This document shows positions 23,127-33,010 of a DNA stretch of 64,000 nucleotides, piece by piece (within the stretch, counting starts at the first letter, position 1; the number at the start of each line of letters is the position of its first letter). The position numbers were made by a program, and so were the translations under genes. The stretch spans positions 157,733,136 through 157,797,135 of the forward strand of contig OY856188.1 in NCBI GenBank assembly GCA_963693315.1. The letters are read 5' to 3'. This DNA is from Diogma glabrata (Eukaryota > Arthropoda > Insecta > Diptera > Cylindrotomidae). The notes under the pieces were generated by a model. That model was given only the letters and a program-made list of their open reading frames with translations. It was not told the DNA's origin and made no database searches.

Positions 23127-23780
23127 TAACTATTTCAATATGCTAACTTTTTTAATAGCGTAATTTTTTTGTCTATAGTAAAGCATAATTAAATTAAATT
23201 AATCAAAATGTAACGTATTTTTGTCTATAAAAGCCATAATTGAGTTATTTTTCACTTGTTTGTGCCTCTTTTGTTTTTTCTGAAGTCGGTTCTATTTCTT
23301 TTCAAAACGGTTTTTTAATTTTTTTATTTTTAGTGAAGTCATAAAGCAAATGTCGGCTAGAGTGCGTTTTAAAAGTAATAACTTCAAATGCCGGAAAGAC
23401 TTTCATCAGTGACAATCTATTAATTCTGGTTTTATGATTTTTTGCACAAACGGCATACACATTACCCGTCATAGAAAATTATTTACGATAACCTCGACAG
23501 GTATAGCAATATAATACTGCCCACAACAAACAAACAGAATAATATGTTTTGACGAAATCAACGAAAATGCATAAGAAATGTGGTTTTTTCCAATTTTTTG
23601 AATAACCGTATTTTTCATATCATAAAAAAAATTATGGGACCCTCTGTGAATAAACCCAAATAGAACACAATTTAAATCATCCAAATCGAACGAGCCGTTT
23701 TTGAGAAATCGGTGTACATACATAAAAAAAAAACCTACAGTGAAACATAGAACCTCCTTCTTTTTGGAAGTCGGTTAAAA
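23127..23780. repeat. Direct repeat unit, copy 2 (~655 bp)
   Basis: Tandem partner of 22470-23126 with scattered substitutions and small indels. The minus-strand peptide (23723-23469) is recognisably similar to that of copy 1 (KNTVIQKI, AFSLISSKHI, GQYYIA). This could mean weak coding constraint in an ancestral element or simply shared DNA. Both frames are short and no domain is recognised. Confidence 0.85.
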
Positions 23781-24789
23781 ACCATATATGTAATTCCATA
23801 TGACTTATTTGGTTTTTCTAAATATTGACTTAAGACAATATAACGTATATTAGGTTTTGTCCATATCAAATTAAAAACAAATTATTTAATTAATTAAATT
23901 AAATATTAAATTAATTTAGAACTCAACAAAAACTGTTACTGCTATGCATACCGCATTGGAGCATCCTCCAATACATTCCGCATTTAATTAAATTTGACAG
24001 ATTTTTTGTAAATATACACAACACATAAAATTTTTTGTAGTATTGTAGAGTAAAAAGTATTGTATATTAAAAAACAAATTATTTGAGAAAACCACGAATT
24101 GATTTTAACAACAAATTTTATTTTAATTTTAGTGAACAAAATTGTAGTTTTTACAAAAAAAAATTGTGTGTTACAAAAATATTGTAAAATTCAAATACAT
24201 TTAGTGCAGAAGGAACAATAAAATGTATTTTCTAGATCATTTCCAACATTTGTTATTTAATATTTAATAAAAGAAAAACAAACAAAAAATTTTCTTGCAT
24301 TTGTTTAATATTCTGGACATTTGTTTAACAAAACCAAAATCATATATTTACGGTCTAACAATATTCTCTCCAGACAAAATCATCTGAGAATAGACAGATG
24401 TTCAGATCAAAATTTAAATCCTAAGATAAGTTGATTATAAGTTTTTGCAGAGTAATAAAAGTTTCAAGAATTGTGGAACTTAATCATTTTGTGTTTTTGA
24501 ATTGAAACTAGTGATTAGTAATTAGTGATAATATTTTTTTGTCATATTGAAAATTGTGAGAACTAGGAGGTTTTCCTAACTTGACGAAATTGTGAATTTA
24601 AATAATTGAAAAACTGTTACACAAACGTAAGAAAGTAAAATCATTCATGCCGTGTTTAACACATTATATAAATTTTTTTAGCAGGATTATTTTTTATTTT
24701 TACGGGTTGCTAAAATTTTAGATAGTGTAAAGTTTATTCGTATATAAGGTGAACACGGGCATTTTCTTTTTCTGTCCTATTTTGAATGA
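23781..24789. other. No gene seen
   Basis: AT-rich sequence. I see no coding frame, inverted repeat or tandem array of note. Confidence 0.5.
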
Positions 24790-25802
24790 TGTACTATTTT
24801 TTTATGAAACATTTTGTGTTATTGGAATTACAATATGTGGCATAACAACATATAGATACCTTTTTAGACCTCCCACAACAACATGCATTCTGAAATGTTG
24901 ATGAACGCTTTTTTAAAACGTTTGTGAATTTAATGTCCACGAGACTATTGATACGGGCAAACATTTTATTTGTACGATTTTGCATAAGGAAATCCCTCTG
25001 CATTCTGTTACTACGATATTAAATGATCTCAACAGTTTGACTGTTGCACAAACTGATTAACGTGTGGAACGGGGAAAAGAATATGTTGGAGGTATGATCG
25101 ATCCAATTTCATCAGAGCACTGCTGGTGACGATATTTATAAAAAACAACGAGGTCAGCAACAGTGTGACGATGTTGTAGGGCATCAACATTTTATGTTAA
25201 ATTTCGATCGATACTCAATTCGTGTAGCACGCTTTTGAACGGAGTCCAAAAGAGTTATGCTAAAAACAGATGCATACAGGTACGAATATATTATATAGGA
25301 CTTATAAATGTGGTGTTATTGATATGGAGTGAAATAGTTTTTACATATATTGAGGAGACCGAGTTTTTTTACTCGCTTTTTATCATCGCGTTTATATGAT
25401 CGTTCCGGAGTAGGTCATTGGCAATTGTGACTTTCAATAAACGAACGCTTTCACATTCGTTTAATTGTTCGTCACACATACTAATTGAAATATCATTGGA
25501 GAACTCTATTTTGATCTGGAAACATCAAAACACATCTGTGTTTTGATGAATTTAAAATTGACCAAATTTTTGTTGAGTTTTGATGAATTTAAAATTGACC
25601 AAATTTTTGTCATCCCATTCGGCGATTTTTTCTAGGTCCTCGTTTACATTTATGTAGCCTTGGGGTACACCAGCGTTAATTAATTTAGACTCAGAAGAAA
25701 GCCATCGATGGATCCCAAGATATATCGATCGATGTGAAAATTTTTAATGAACTTTATGACTGCGTTGTGAAATCCGTACGCAGCGAGCTTGTTGATCAGA
25801 TT
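24790..25802 (-). pseudogene. CR1/Jockey-group LINE, C-terminal part (3-prime half)
   Basis: The minus strand reads in broken frames from RT fingers into the C-terminal region. Visible are KLAAYGFHNAVIKFI, a DLEKIAEWDDKNLVNF-like block, KNYFTP, SVQKRATRI, and finally the frame 25003-24794 with NSLVDIKFTNVLKKRSSTFQ. This order (RT, SDLERISEWxxxNLVxFN, CKNYFTPEQL, late VxxxAxRLIGD) is typical of CR1/Jockey/Daphne-like LINEs. The 5-prime continuation is at 30050-30178, displaced by the hAT insertion at 25811-30041. A 40-bp tandem duplication (25541-25610) and a hairpin (25523-25548) sit inside. Multiple frameshifts make it inactive. Confidence 0.8.
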
Positions 25803-25810
25803 AGCATACC
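25803..25810. repeat. hAT target-site duplication, left
   Basis: AGCATACC immediately outside the hAT terminus. The right partner GGCATACC at 30042-30049 matches in 7 of 8 positions. Confidence 0.8.
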
Positions 25811-26083
25811 TAGGGCATCCAAAACCGATTAAGGTTAACCGATTAACCGGTTAAATTTCATAATCGACCTTACGATTAATCGACTTTCAATTAATCGGTT
25901 AAAAAGTTTCTTGGAAAATTTATAAAAAAAAGAATATAATATGTACATAAACTGATTTTCATCCAACTTTCTTAGAAAATTTATAAAGAAAAGAACATTG
26001 GATTCGAATTGGTCTTCGAGCCTCTACAGCAATTTTTAATGAAACCAAAGAGATAGCTCCTGTTCTCGAAAATTGTATAAGGC

Positions 26084-26096
26084 AGTTGTTTCAATC
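26084..26096. repeat. RTE target-site duplication, left (13 bp)
   Basis: AGTTGTTTCAATC here is identical to 29542-29554. It marks the exact insertion point of the RTE element in the hAT sequence. Confidence 0.95.
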
Positions 26097-26276
26097 ATCA
26101 GGGGGTAGCGAAAATTGGGTAGCGAAAATCCGAAATTCTACGTCCACGCCGTGCTACCTGGGTAACGCTAACAGAATTAGGTTGGTGTAGTTGAGAGGGG
26201 CAGAGTAAATACTGCTTATACTCAATGATTCTGCACCATGGCGAGTCATTGGCGCCATAAAACCAATGCAACTCAA

Positions 26277-26438
26277 GCGTCTGTTCTCCATGTTAGGGGC
26301 GGCTTGGAGCGGGCGTCTGTCTTGGATCAAGCGGCTCGCTATATAAATGTGTAGAAAGCGTCTGTTCTCCATGCTAGGGGCGGCTTTCAGTGGGCGTCTG
26401 TCTTGGATCAAGCGGCTCGCTATATAAACGTGTAAAAA
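26277..26438 (+). promoter_or_regulatory. Two 81-bp tandem repeats in the RTE 5-prime UTR
   Basis: GCGTCTGTTCTCCATG begins at 26277 and again at 26358. Both units contain GGGGCGGCTT, TCTTGGATCAAGCGGCTCGC and TATATAAA. These are notably GC-rich for the window. Tandem 5-prime UTR repeats often carry the internal promoter of LINEs, and a TATATAAA word occurs in each unit. The promoter role is inferred. Confidence 0.6.
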
Positions 26439-26492
26439 GGTTGTTTCTGGTGACCTTAAGATGCAGAACGAACCCATTCACGAAAATTTGGG

Positions 26493-29400
26493 TTGGGCGA
26501 AGGGCTAACACCCCATTTCCGCAAAATATTATTTGTCATGAATTCTGTACACAGGCCTCGGAATATCTCGGATTCATTATTGGAACGACCTCGGAAACTG
26601 TACCCGGACTACGATTTAAAAATGGGAACCTGGAACGTGCTTAGCCTCAGAAGACCAGGAGATCTCCTAAAACTCACTCAACAAGTCGAGAGCTACACAC
26701 TGGATATAGTGGCATTACAAGAACTAAGATGGCCAGGCAGTGGAATCCATGAAACAGCGAAAGGATACACTCTGTATTATTGCGGTCATCAAAACGGAGG
26801 AGAATTTGGAGTTGGCTTTCTCATACACCGTCGCGTGAATCAGCATGTTATCGACTTCTGCCCTATTAATATGCGGTTATGCACACTGAGAATCCGCACG
26901 CAAAAATTCAATGTAACGATCGTCAATGTTCATGCACCTACTGAAGATAAAGCAGACGATATTAAAGACCTGTTCTTCCTAGAACTCGAGGAAGTCATCA
27001 ATAACATCCCGCGGCACGATATAAAAATCGTGGTAGGTGACTTTAATGCTCAAATCGGTAGGATTGCAGAACTTAAAACACATATCGGCCCTAACAGCTT
27101 GCATCATACCAGCAACAATAACGGTTTTCGCGCAGCCGAGCTGGCTATGATGTATGATCTAGTAATTTCCAGCACTTTCTTCCCTCACAAGAGAATTCAC
27201 AAGGCAACGTGGAAATCAAATGACGGAAGAACGGAAAATCAAATCGATCACGTCATGATCTCTAAGAGACACTCTACAAGTATAACTGACGTTCGATCAT
27301 ACAGAGGTGCTGATATGGACACCGATCATATGCTTGTCATCTTTAAGTACAAGTGCAAGTTGTCATCCACATTTAATAGACAAGCAAAAAAGACCGTGCG
27401 CTGGAATGTCGAAGCATTTAAACATCCGGAAACGCTGAATAGATATCAGGAAATAATAACACAAAACATAGAAGAGCATGACATCTCTTCTGAGATGCCA
27501 TTAAACATACAAGAAGAATGGCAAACGCTTCAATCAACCATTATAGCCGCAGCACAAACTACAATCGGAAAACGACCACCGAAATCACACAACGAATGGT
27601 TTGACGACGAGTGCCGCCAATCCGTTGAAAATAAACAAAAACTGCGAGAAAAATGGTTAACAAGGAACACCCGAAGCTCCCAAGCTGATTATCTATGCGC
27701 CAGGAAAGCCTCAGCAAAACTTCTACGTAAAAAGAAACGCGAACACATGAAGAGCTGCATCGAAAACATCAACCAACATGCGGCCAACGGAAATTCAAAA
27801 GAGTGCTTTGCCAATGCACGAAATCTGACCAAAGATTTCCACCCAAGATCTACAGCCATCAAAAATGTAAATAATGAACTTACAACAAGTGAACGTGATG
27901 TGCTGGCAGTGTGGCGATCCCACTTTCAAGACCTACTGAATAGGACGAACGAAGTTCATCCTATTCGAGCAATTGCTCCATCAACTGAAGAGATTTTTGT
28001 CCCTTACCCAGCAATAGAAGAAGTGGAAGCTGCCATTAAAAAACTGAAAAATGGCAAATCACCAGGTTTCGATGGAATTCCCGCAGAACTTCTGAAAAAT
28101 GGAGGAGCAGCTCTGGTCTCACGTATATACGATCTGATTCTTGCAATCTGGGACCAAGAAGAACTACCTGATGAATGGAAAACAGCTCTCATTGTTCCGC
28201 TACATAAGAAAGGTGACCGTTTAAAGTGTGAAAATTATCGTGGCATCGCACTGTTGAACACTGCATATAAAATACTAGCTAATGTTGTACTTGCTCGACT
28301 CATCCCGTTCGCCGAATCTATCATCGGTGACTATCAGTGTGGTTTTCGTCCCAACCGCTCAACCACAGATCAATGTTTTACATTAAGGATGATTTTGGAA
28401 AAATGTTGGGAGTACAACATCAGCATTCACCAGCTCTACGTTGATTTCAGGCAAGCATATGATAGTATCATCCGCGACAACCTCTGGTCCGCACTCATAT
28501 GCCTTGGTATCCCAGAGAAACTTGTTTCTCTGTGTAAACTCACAACATCGGGATCAAATTGTAGAATAGTAATCGAAGGGTCAGTTTCTGATCCTTTCGA
28601 TATAACATCAGGTGTTCGACAAGGTGATGCACTCGCGCCCGTACTATTTAATTTGGCGCTGGAGTACGCGATAAGAAAAAGCCGAATTGAGACACAAAAC
28701 TGCATATATAACAAATCTAGTCAAGTTCTTGGCTACGCAGATGATATTGTGCTTCTCGGACGTAGAACAAGCGATATTAAGGATAGTCTCTCTCAGCTTG
28801 AAAGAAATGCTAAACGGCTTGGATTATGCATCAACACCAGCAAAACTAAAGTGTTAACAACATCTAAGAACATACCTCCCGGAAATCTGAATACTGGCGA
28901 CTATGAAGTGGAACGCGTGGAAAACTTCAAATACCTCGGGTCTGTAATAACATCGTCAAATGACATGCAGGCAGATATCAAAGCCCGTGTCTCTGCCGCA
29001 TACAGAGTTTTCTACGCATACTCAAAACTTCTGCGATCAAAACATCTTTCGCGGTCGTGTAAACTCACACTTTACAAAGCATTGATACGACCTGTGCTTA
29101 CATTTGGAAGTGAAAGCTGGACACTGACTTCCTCCGATTGTAGAATTCTATCAACATTCGAGAGGAAAGTCATACGTACAATTTATGGTCCATGTAAAGT
29201 TGCTGAAAATCAGTATAGAATCCGAATGAATCATGAAATCAGACAGCTTCTTGGAGGCTGCGATGTAATCGGATTCATTAAATCCAACCGGATTAGATGG
29301 TTTGGTCATGTAGAAAGGGCTCCATTGGAAAGAATGATAAAAAAAGCGTCCCAACAACAACCAGCTGGTGTTCGTCGAAGAGGAAGACCTAGACAACGCT

Positions 29401-29522
29401 GGCGTGATGACATCATCCAAGACCTTCGTGATATAGGATGTCGAAACTGGGGTCAACTGGTCATGGAACGAGATGATTGGAAGCTGGTGGCACAGACGGC
29501 AAAATCCCTTCATGGGATGTAA
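26493..29522 (+). CDS. RTE LINE polyprotein: AP-like endonuclease and reverse transcriptase
   Basis: The 1009-residue protein nicks target DNA and copies the element RNA at the nick (target-primed reverse transcription). The endonuclease/exonuclease/phosphatase domain spans about residues 42-285. It has N48 in GTWNVLS, E77 in ALQELRW, D183 and N185 in VVGDFNAQIG, and the D278-H279 pair in MDTDHML. The RT spans about 500-800. It has [33 protein letters not shown], a catalytic Asp at ~651 in LYVDFRQAYDS, SGVRQGDALAPVLFNLALEY and the YADD box at 748-751. The C-terminus carries RRRGRPRQRWRDDI and a Trp-containing tail typical of RTE proteins, often annotated as craniofacial development protein 2-like. 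All catalytic residues I can place are present. Other in-frame Met codons at 26538 and 26622 are possible starts, but the last would begin just before the endonuclease core. The first Met gives a ~43-residue leader. Confidence 0.95.
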   Translation: MGEGLTPHFRKILFVMNSVHRPRNISDSLLERPRKLYPDYDLKMGTWNVLSLRRPGDLLKLTQQVESYTLDIVALQELRWPGSGIHETAKGYTLYYCGHQNGGEFGVGFLIHRRVNQHVIDFCPINMRLCTLRIRTQKFNVTIVNVHAPTEDKADDIKDLFFLELEEVINNIPRHDIKIVVGDFNAQIGRIAELKTHIGPNSLHHTSNNNGFRAAELAMMYDLVISSTFFPHKRIHKATWKSNDGRTENQIDHVMISKRHSTSITDVRSYRGADMDTDHMLVIFKYKCKLSSTFNRQAKKTVRWNVEAFKHPETLNRYQEIITQNIEEHDISSEMPLNIQEEWQTLQSTIIAAAQTTIGKRPPKSHNEWFDDECRQSVENKQKLREKWLTRNTRSSQADYLCARKASAKLLRKKKREHMKSCIENINQHAANGNSKECFANARNLTKDFHPRSTAIKNVNNELTTSERDVLAVWRSHFQDLLNRTNEVHPIRAIAPSTEEIFVPYPAIEEVEAAIKKLKNGKSPGFDGIPAELLKNGGAALVSRIYDLILAIWDQEELPDEWKTALIVPLHKKGDRLKCENYRGIALLNTAYKILANVVLARLIPFAESIIGDYQCGFRPNRSTTDQCFTLRMILEKCWEYNISIHQLYVDFRQAYDSIIRDNLWSALICLGIPEKLVSLCKLTTSGSNCRIVIEGSVSDPFDITSGVRQGDALAPVLFNLALEYAIRKSRIETQNCIYNKSSQVLGYADDIVLLGRRTSDIKDSLSQLERNAKRLGLCINTSKTKVLTTSKNIPPGNLNTGDYEVERVENFKYLGSVITSSNDMQADIKARVSAAYRVFYAYSKLLRSKHLSRSCKLTLYKALIRPVLTFGSESWTLTSSDCRILSTFERKVIRTIYGPCKVAENQYRIRMNHEIRQLLGGCDVIGFIKSNRIRWFGHVERAPLERMIKKASQQQPAGVRRRGRPRQRWRDDIIQDLRDIGCRNWGQLVMERDDWKLVAQTAKSLHGM

Positions 29523-29541
29523 ACGCCAGAGAGAGAGAGAG

Positions 29542-29554
29542 AGTTGTTTCAATC
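29542..29554. repeat. RTE target-site duplication, right (13 bp)
   Basis: Exact copy of 26084-26096, directly after the (GA)n tail. Confidence 0.95.
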
Positions 29555-29722
29555 CGACCGAAATCTGTCGCGAGTGAAAGAGTGTTTTCGGTTGCTGGAA
29601 ATTTTGTGACAAAGATAAGATCTTGTTTAGAATTGAATTCACTTATAGTGAATTCTTTTCGACTGTACCAAACAATAGGGCAATACAAAAAATTATCATT
29701 TTTATTGTTTTTTACAAAATAA
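29543..29722 (+). pseudogene. hAT transposase C-terminal (hATC) fragment
   Basis: The frame reads SVASERVFSVAGNFVTKIRS, then CLELNSLIVNSFRLYQ, and ends in a stop. The SERVFSVAG block followed by T-xx-R-xx-L and a hydrophobic end is the conserved hAT dimerisation region. The bases between the two target duplications are RTE, so the original frame continued from the left duplication (26085). Stops occur shortly upstream of it. The DDE catalytic core is missing. Apparent in-frame continuation into RTE sequence is accidental. Confidence 0.85.
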
Positions 29723-30041
29723 ATAAAGCTGATTTGATGCTTTATTATTATATTATATATAAAATATGAAATTATGTAATTAGTAAGTAATCTAAAAAAA
29801 ATATTTTCCTGAAATCCTACTTAAAAATGGGATTGTTTAGTATATTTGGATAATAACTAAGTCTATATAACCAAATATACATTTTCTAATATTTATTATG
29901 TTTATTATTTTTAATTAAATTATGCATATACATATTAAAAATCCAATATATATATTAACCGATTAATCGGTTAACCGGTTAATTAAAAAAAACTTAGTCA
30001 ATTAATCGGTTAATGAAAAAGTCGATTAATTGGATGCCCTA

Positions 30042-30049
30042 GGCATACC
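30042..30049. repeat. hAT target-site duplication, right
   Basis: GGCATACC, matching AGCATACC at 25803-25810 in 7 of 8 bases. Confidence 0.8.
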
Positions 30050-30178
30050 GTTTAGATCAAATGCTTTTTAGATGTCTAATGCAATAACTTACGTTTTACC
30101 ACCTTTTTCAAAGAACACTGTTCCAAAGATAGGCTACATAGTTTAGTAGATCGGTTGTTGATCATATGTTTTGAAAAC
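30050..30178 (-). pseudogene. CR1/Jockey-group LINE, RT start (continuation of 24790-25802)
   Basis: On the minus strand, three broken frames give a YGFxxxxSTTDLLNYVAYLW block, then a KAFDLNG block just before the hAT duplication. These correspond to RT motifs 2 and 3 (QxGFRxxxST, LDISKAFD). They join directly to KLAAYGF at 25802 once the hAT is removed. This shows the hAT landed in this LINE. Confidence 0.7.
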
Positions 30179-31954
30179 CGTATGTGCTGTCAGATATTAA
30201 AGGGTTGTCTTGGATTTTAGCCACTTGTTTGCTTCCAGAAATTCTCTATGATTCGGTTACTATAAATCGTATAAAAAGAACTGGGTTTTTATTTAGCACA
30301 CTGAAAAAAAAAATTATAATATGTATAAAAAATTACATTAAATCCGAACCCCCCCTAACCGATAATTTTTCAGTTTTATTTTTAATTCAAACTTATAGAC
30401 TAAGAGCCCACGACGGCCAGACCTTCGTTATTTTATAAAAGCTGAAAGTTTCTCTGCGCATACCCCTACTCAGGTAGGAACGATTAGCGACATATGAAGT
30501 TTGGATCATAGTGGCTTTGGCAGGGAGCAGGTACCAAAGGGGCCTCCAAGGTTTCGTAAAAGTATAAAAGCTAATTTTTTTATATATTCTTCAGGATAGT
30601 ATTGCGCTCTCATTTTATGACAGGTATTATCATTAACAGGTAACGAAGTACGGTACTTGATTTTTCCATGCCTTTAAAATTGATTTCTGACAGGTATAAA
30701 TGGATGAAAAGATAAATTATGTAAAAAGCATTCACAACCTCAAATATTTAATTTGTATCCTTAAAATAGTAGAATGGTCATTAAATTATTATAAAACAAG
30801 AATTCCGGTGGGTTGAGTTAAATAGATGATTCACTGCATTGGTTAAAAAAAAATTGAAAAAAAAACGGAAATGTAAATTTTGTAAAAATTTTATTTTTAA
30901 AACGAGAAATTATGTACCTCGGAAACTTTCATTTTAGACTACGAACTAATTAAACATTTTTTTTCTGGAAAAAAAAGTGGTAAAAGTGAAAGTACCACCA
31001 ACAGCGCCATATTTGAAATTTTTTTTAAGTTTAACACACTTTTAAAAAATCATTAAAAAATTTTAAGTATTTTTCTTTATAAGTCCTATCAATTACCTTT
31101 CCAATGAGCTATAAATGACGTAAATCGGTTTAGTCAATCGTTGTCAATCGATATTCAAAGATACTCATGTTTCGCTAACCCCTAAAACTTTGCCGCCACC
31201 CTCCCTAGAGCGAAATTTAATTTTTTGAAAGAAATGGTATTTCTTTCAAAATGGTATTATTTTGTCATTGGCTATCTGTATATGAAATTTTATCGTAATC
31301 AGAGGGGGTCGGGAACATCGATGTTGCGGTGACGTGGAATTGCTCAGCAGTATTGTGTTTCATATTATTTTTGACGACTTAAGAAGCTCATAATATGAAA
31401 TTAATGTATTTCTCAAATATTTTAGCAACACTTGACAAGATTTATATGGGTATGTAATTTGATGGATCCGCTTTAGCAACTTTTTTGGAAATGCTGTAAA
31501 CTAGCCAATTGCCAAAAAATTCTCTTCTTATATGACAAATAGAACATTTGATGCTAATACCTAAGCAAATGTTTTAAGAATAATTGAAGGAATACTATCT
31601 AGCACAGTTGTCTTGTTATTTTTCGGATTATATTTTTACAAAAATGATCCGGTCCAATTTGCTTGAGACTACAGGAATGGACCTAGGTTACAAATTAGGC
31701 TCTACTAATGGCTTTTTAAAAACTGCGTGAACCATCCTGGGTTGCTCATCAAACTTTGTAGCTTTTTTTCGTAATAAATAGATTTTTCTTTTGATCCATT
31801 AGTTTTCTACATACATTTCTTTCTTTATGTTATAATCTAAGGTTTTCATCACGCTTGTTTTAGTTATACTTTCGAAAAGCAGTTTTCACAAATTTTATTA
31901 CATTTTTACATTTACTCGAAACCCATATATCAGTCTTCAGAACGGTCTATTGGA
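30179..31954. other. No gene seen
   Basis: Short frames without domains. Bases 30385-30560 are less AT-rich and contain TTATAAAAGCTGAAAG and CCCCTACTCAGGTAGGAACG, which suggests another repeat family, not a gene. Otherwise AT-rich. Confidence 0.45.
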
Positions 31955-33010
31955 ACTAGGAATCGCCCAGTGGAGATTCGGCCATTGTAAATAGAAATTG
32001 TAACAAGACCTCCCAACAAAATAGCTACAACACATTATTTCAGAGTTTGATTAATTGATATACATAATTGATTTTGAATTGTCTACTTATCTCAAGTCCT
32101 TTCCAAGGATATACAAATTGCCACACTTTTGATGTTGCAAATATTTTAGAATTGTACCACAAAAATATTGCTTACGTATTTATATATAGATAAAGATTTA
32201 TTTTGAACTGTGAAACAAATAACTTGAAAAAAAAGCAAAATAACCGAACAAAAAACTCAAGCAAATACACCTATGACATTTTACCATTTTTTCTGAAAAA
32301 ATCGTAAAATTCAAAAACAAGTATTTTTCGGTAAATCTACTACTTAGGACCTTTTCATCGATGTACATATTGCCACACTTTTGCAAAGACCCTTTGATGG
32401 AGCAAATATTTTAAAATTGTACCGCAAAAATATTGCTTACGTATTTATATGTAGAGAGGAATCGCCCAGTGGCCGAAATTCGGCCATTGTATATAGAAAT
32501 TGTAAATAACCTCCCAACCAAATAGCTACAACACAATATTTCAGAGTTTGATTAATTGGTATAGATTGATTTTGAATTATGCAACAAATAACTTGAAAAA
32601 AAAACAAAAAAACCGAACAAAAAACTCAAAAAACAAAACTATCACATTTTTCCCATTTTTTCTGAAAAAATCGTCAAAATTAAAAAAAAGCGTTTTTCGA
32701 CGCATTTACTGCTCAAGACCTTTCCTACGATATACATATGGCCACACTTCTGATGGAGCAAATATTTTAAAATTGTACCGCAAAAATATTGCTTACATAT
32801 TTATATATATGTAGATAGATACAGATTTTGAATTGTGAAACACATAACTTGGAAAAAAAAAACTCAAAAAACACAATTATCACATTTTTGCCATTTTTCT
32901 GAAAAAATCGTCAAAATTCAAAAAAAGTGTTTTTCGACACATCTACTATTCAAGACCTTTCCTACAATATACATATTGCCACACTTTTGATGGAGCAAAT
33001 ATTTTTTCTA
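31955..33010. repeat. Tandem array of a ~230-270-bp unit, first block
   Basis: Units share GGAATCGCCCAGTGG and ATTTCAGAGTTTGATTAATT in the first copies. All share GAATTGTGAAACAAATAACT-like sequence, CATTTTTTCTGAAAAAATCG, CATATTGCCACACTTTTGAT, GGAGCAAATATTTTAAAATT and ATTGCTTACGTATTTATATA. Copies begin near 31958, 32190, 32460 and 32815, with varying completeness. The array resumes at 34045. Confidence 0.85.

Larger units (their letters stand above)
26097..29541 (+). mobile_element. Full-length RTE-clade non-LTR retrotransposon, apparently intact
   Basis: Perfect 13-bp duplications bound the 3445-bp element. It has a ~396-bp 5-prime region with an internal 81-bp repeat, then one open reading frame of 1009 codons. 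The 3-prime part is very short and ends in a (GA)n tract directly abutting the duplication. A single EN-RT frame, tiny 3-prime UTR and microsatellite tail are hallmarks of the RTE clade. No stop or frameshift interrupts the frame, and the duplication is unmutated, so the insertion is recent. It lies inside a hAT element. Confidence 0.93.
25811..30041 (+). mobile_element. hAT element split by an RTE LINE
   Basis: The ends are TAGGGCATCCAA on the left and the inverted form TTGGATGCCCTA on the right. Both are followed inward by clustered motifs of the TTAACCGATTAA / AACCGGTTAA type. An 8-bp duplication with one mismatch flanks it. After removing the RTE insertion (26097-29541 plus one duplication copy) only about 780 bp of hAT remains. 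The only transposase part left is the C-terminal hATC segment (29543-29722), so the element is non-autonomous. The termini resemble those of the hAT at 17243-18281 (TAGRGCATYC). It interrupts an older minus-strand LINE. Confidence 0.9.

Noticed and set aside
26390..26644. 84-codon plus frame overlapping the RTE start
   Set aside because: Alternative frame over the 5-prime UTR and gene start, with no domain.
28004..28714. Minus-strand frames inside the RTE gene
   Set aside because: Antisense shadows; the plus frame has clear RT motifs.
29151..29642. 163-codon minus-strand frame
   Set aside because: Antisense shadow of the RTE gene and the hATC fragment.
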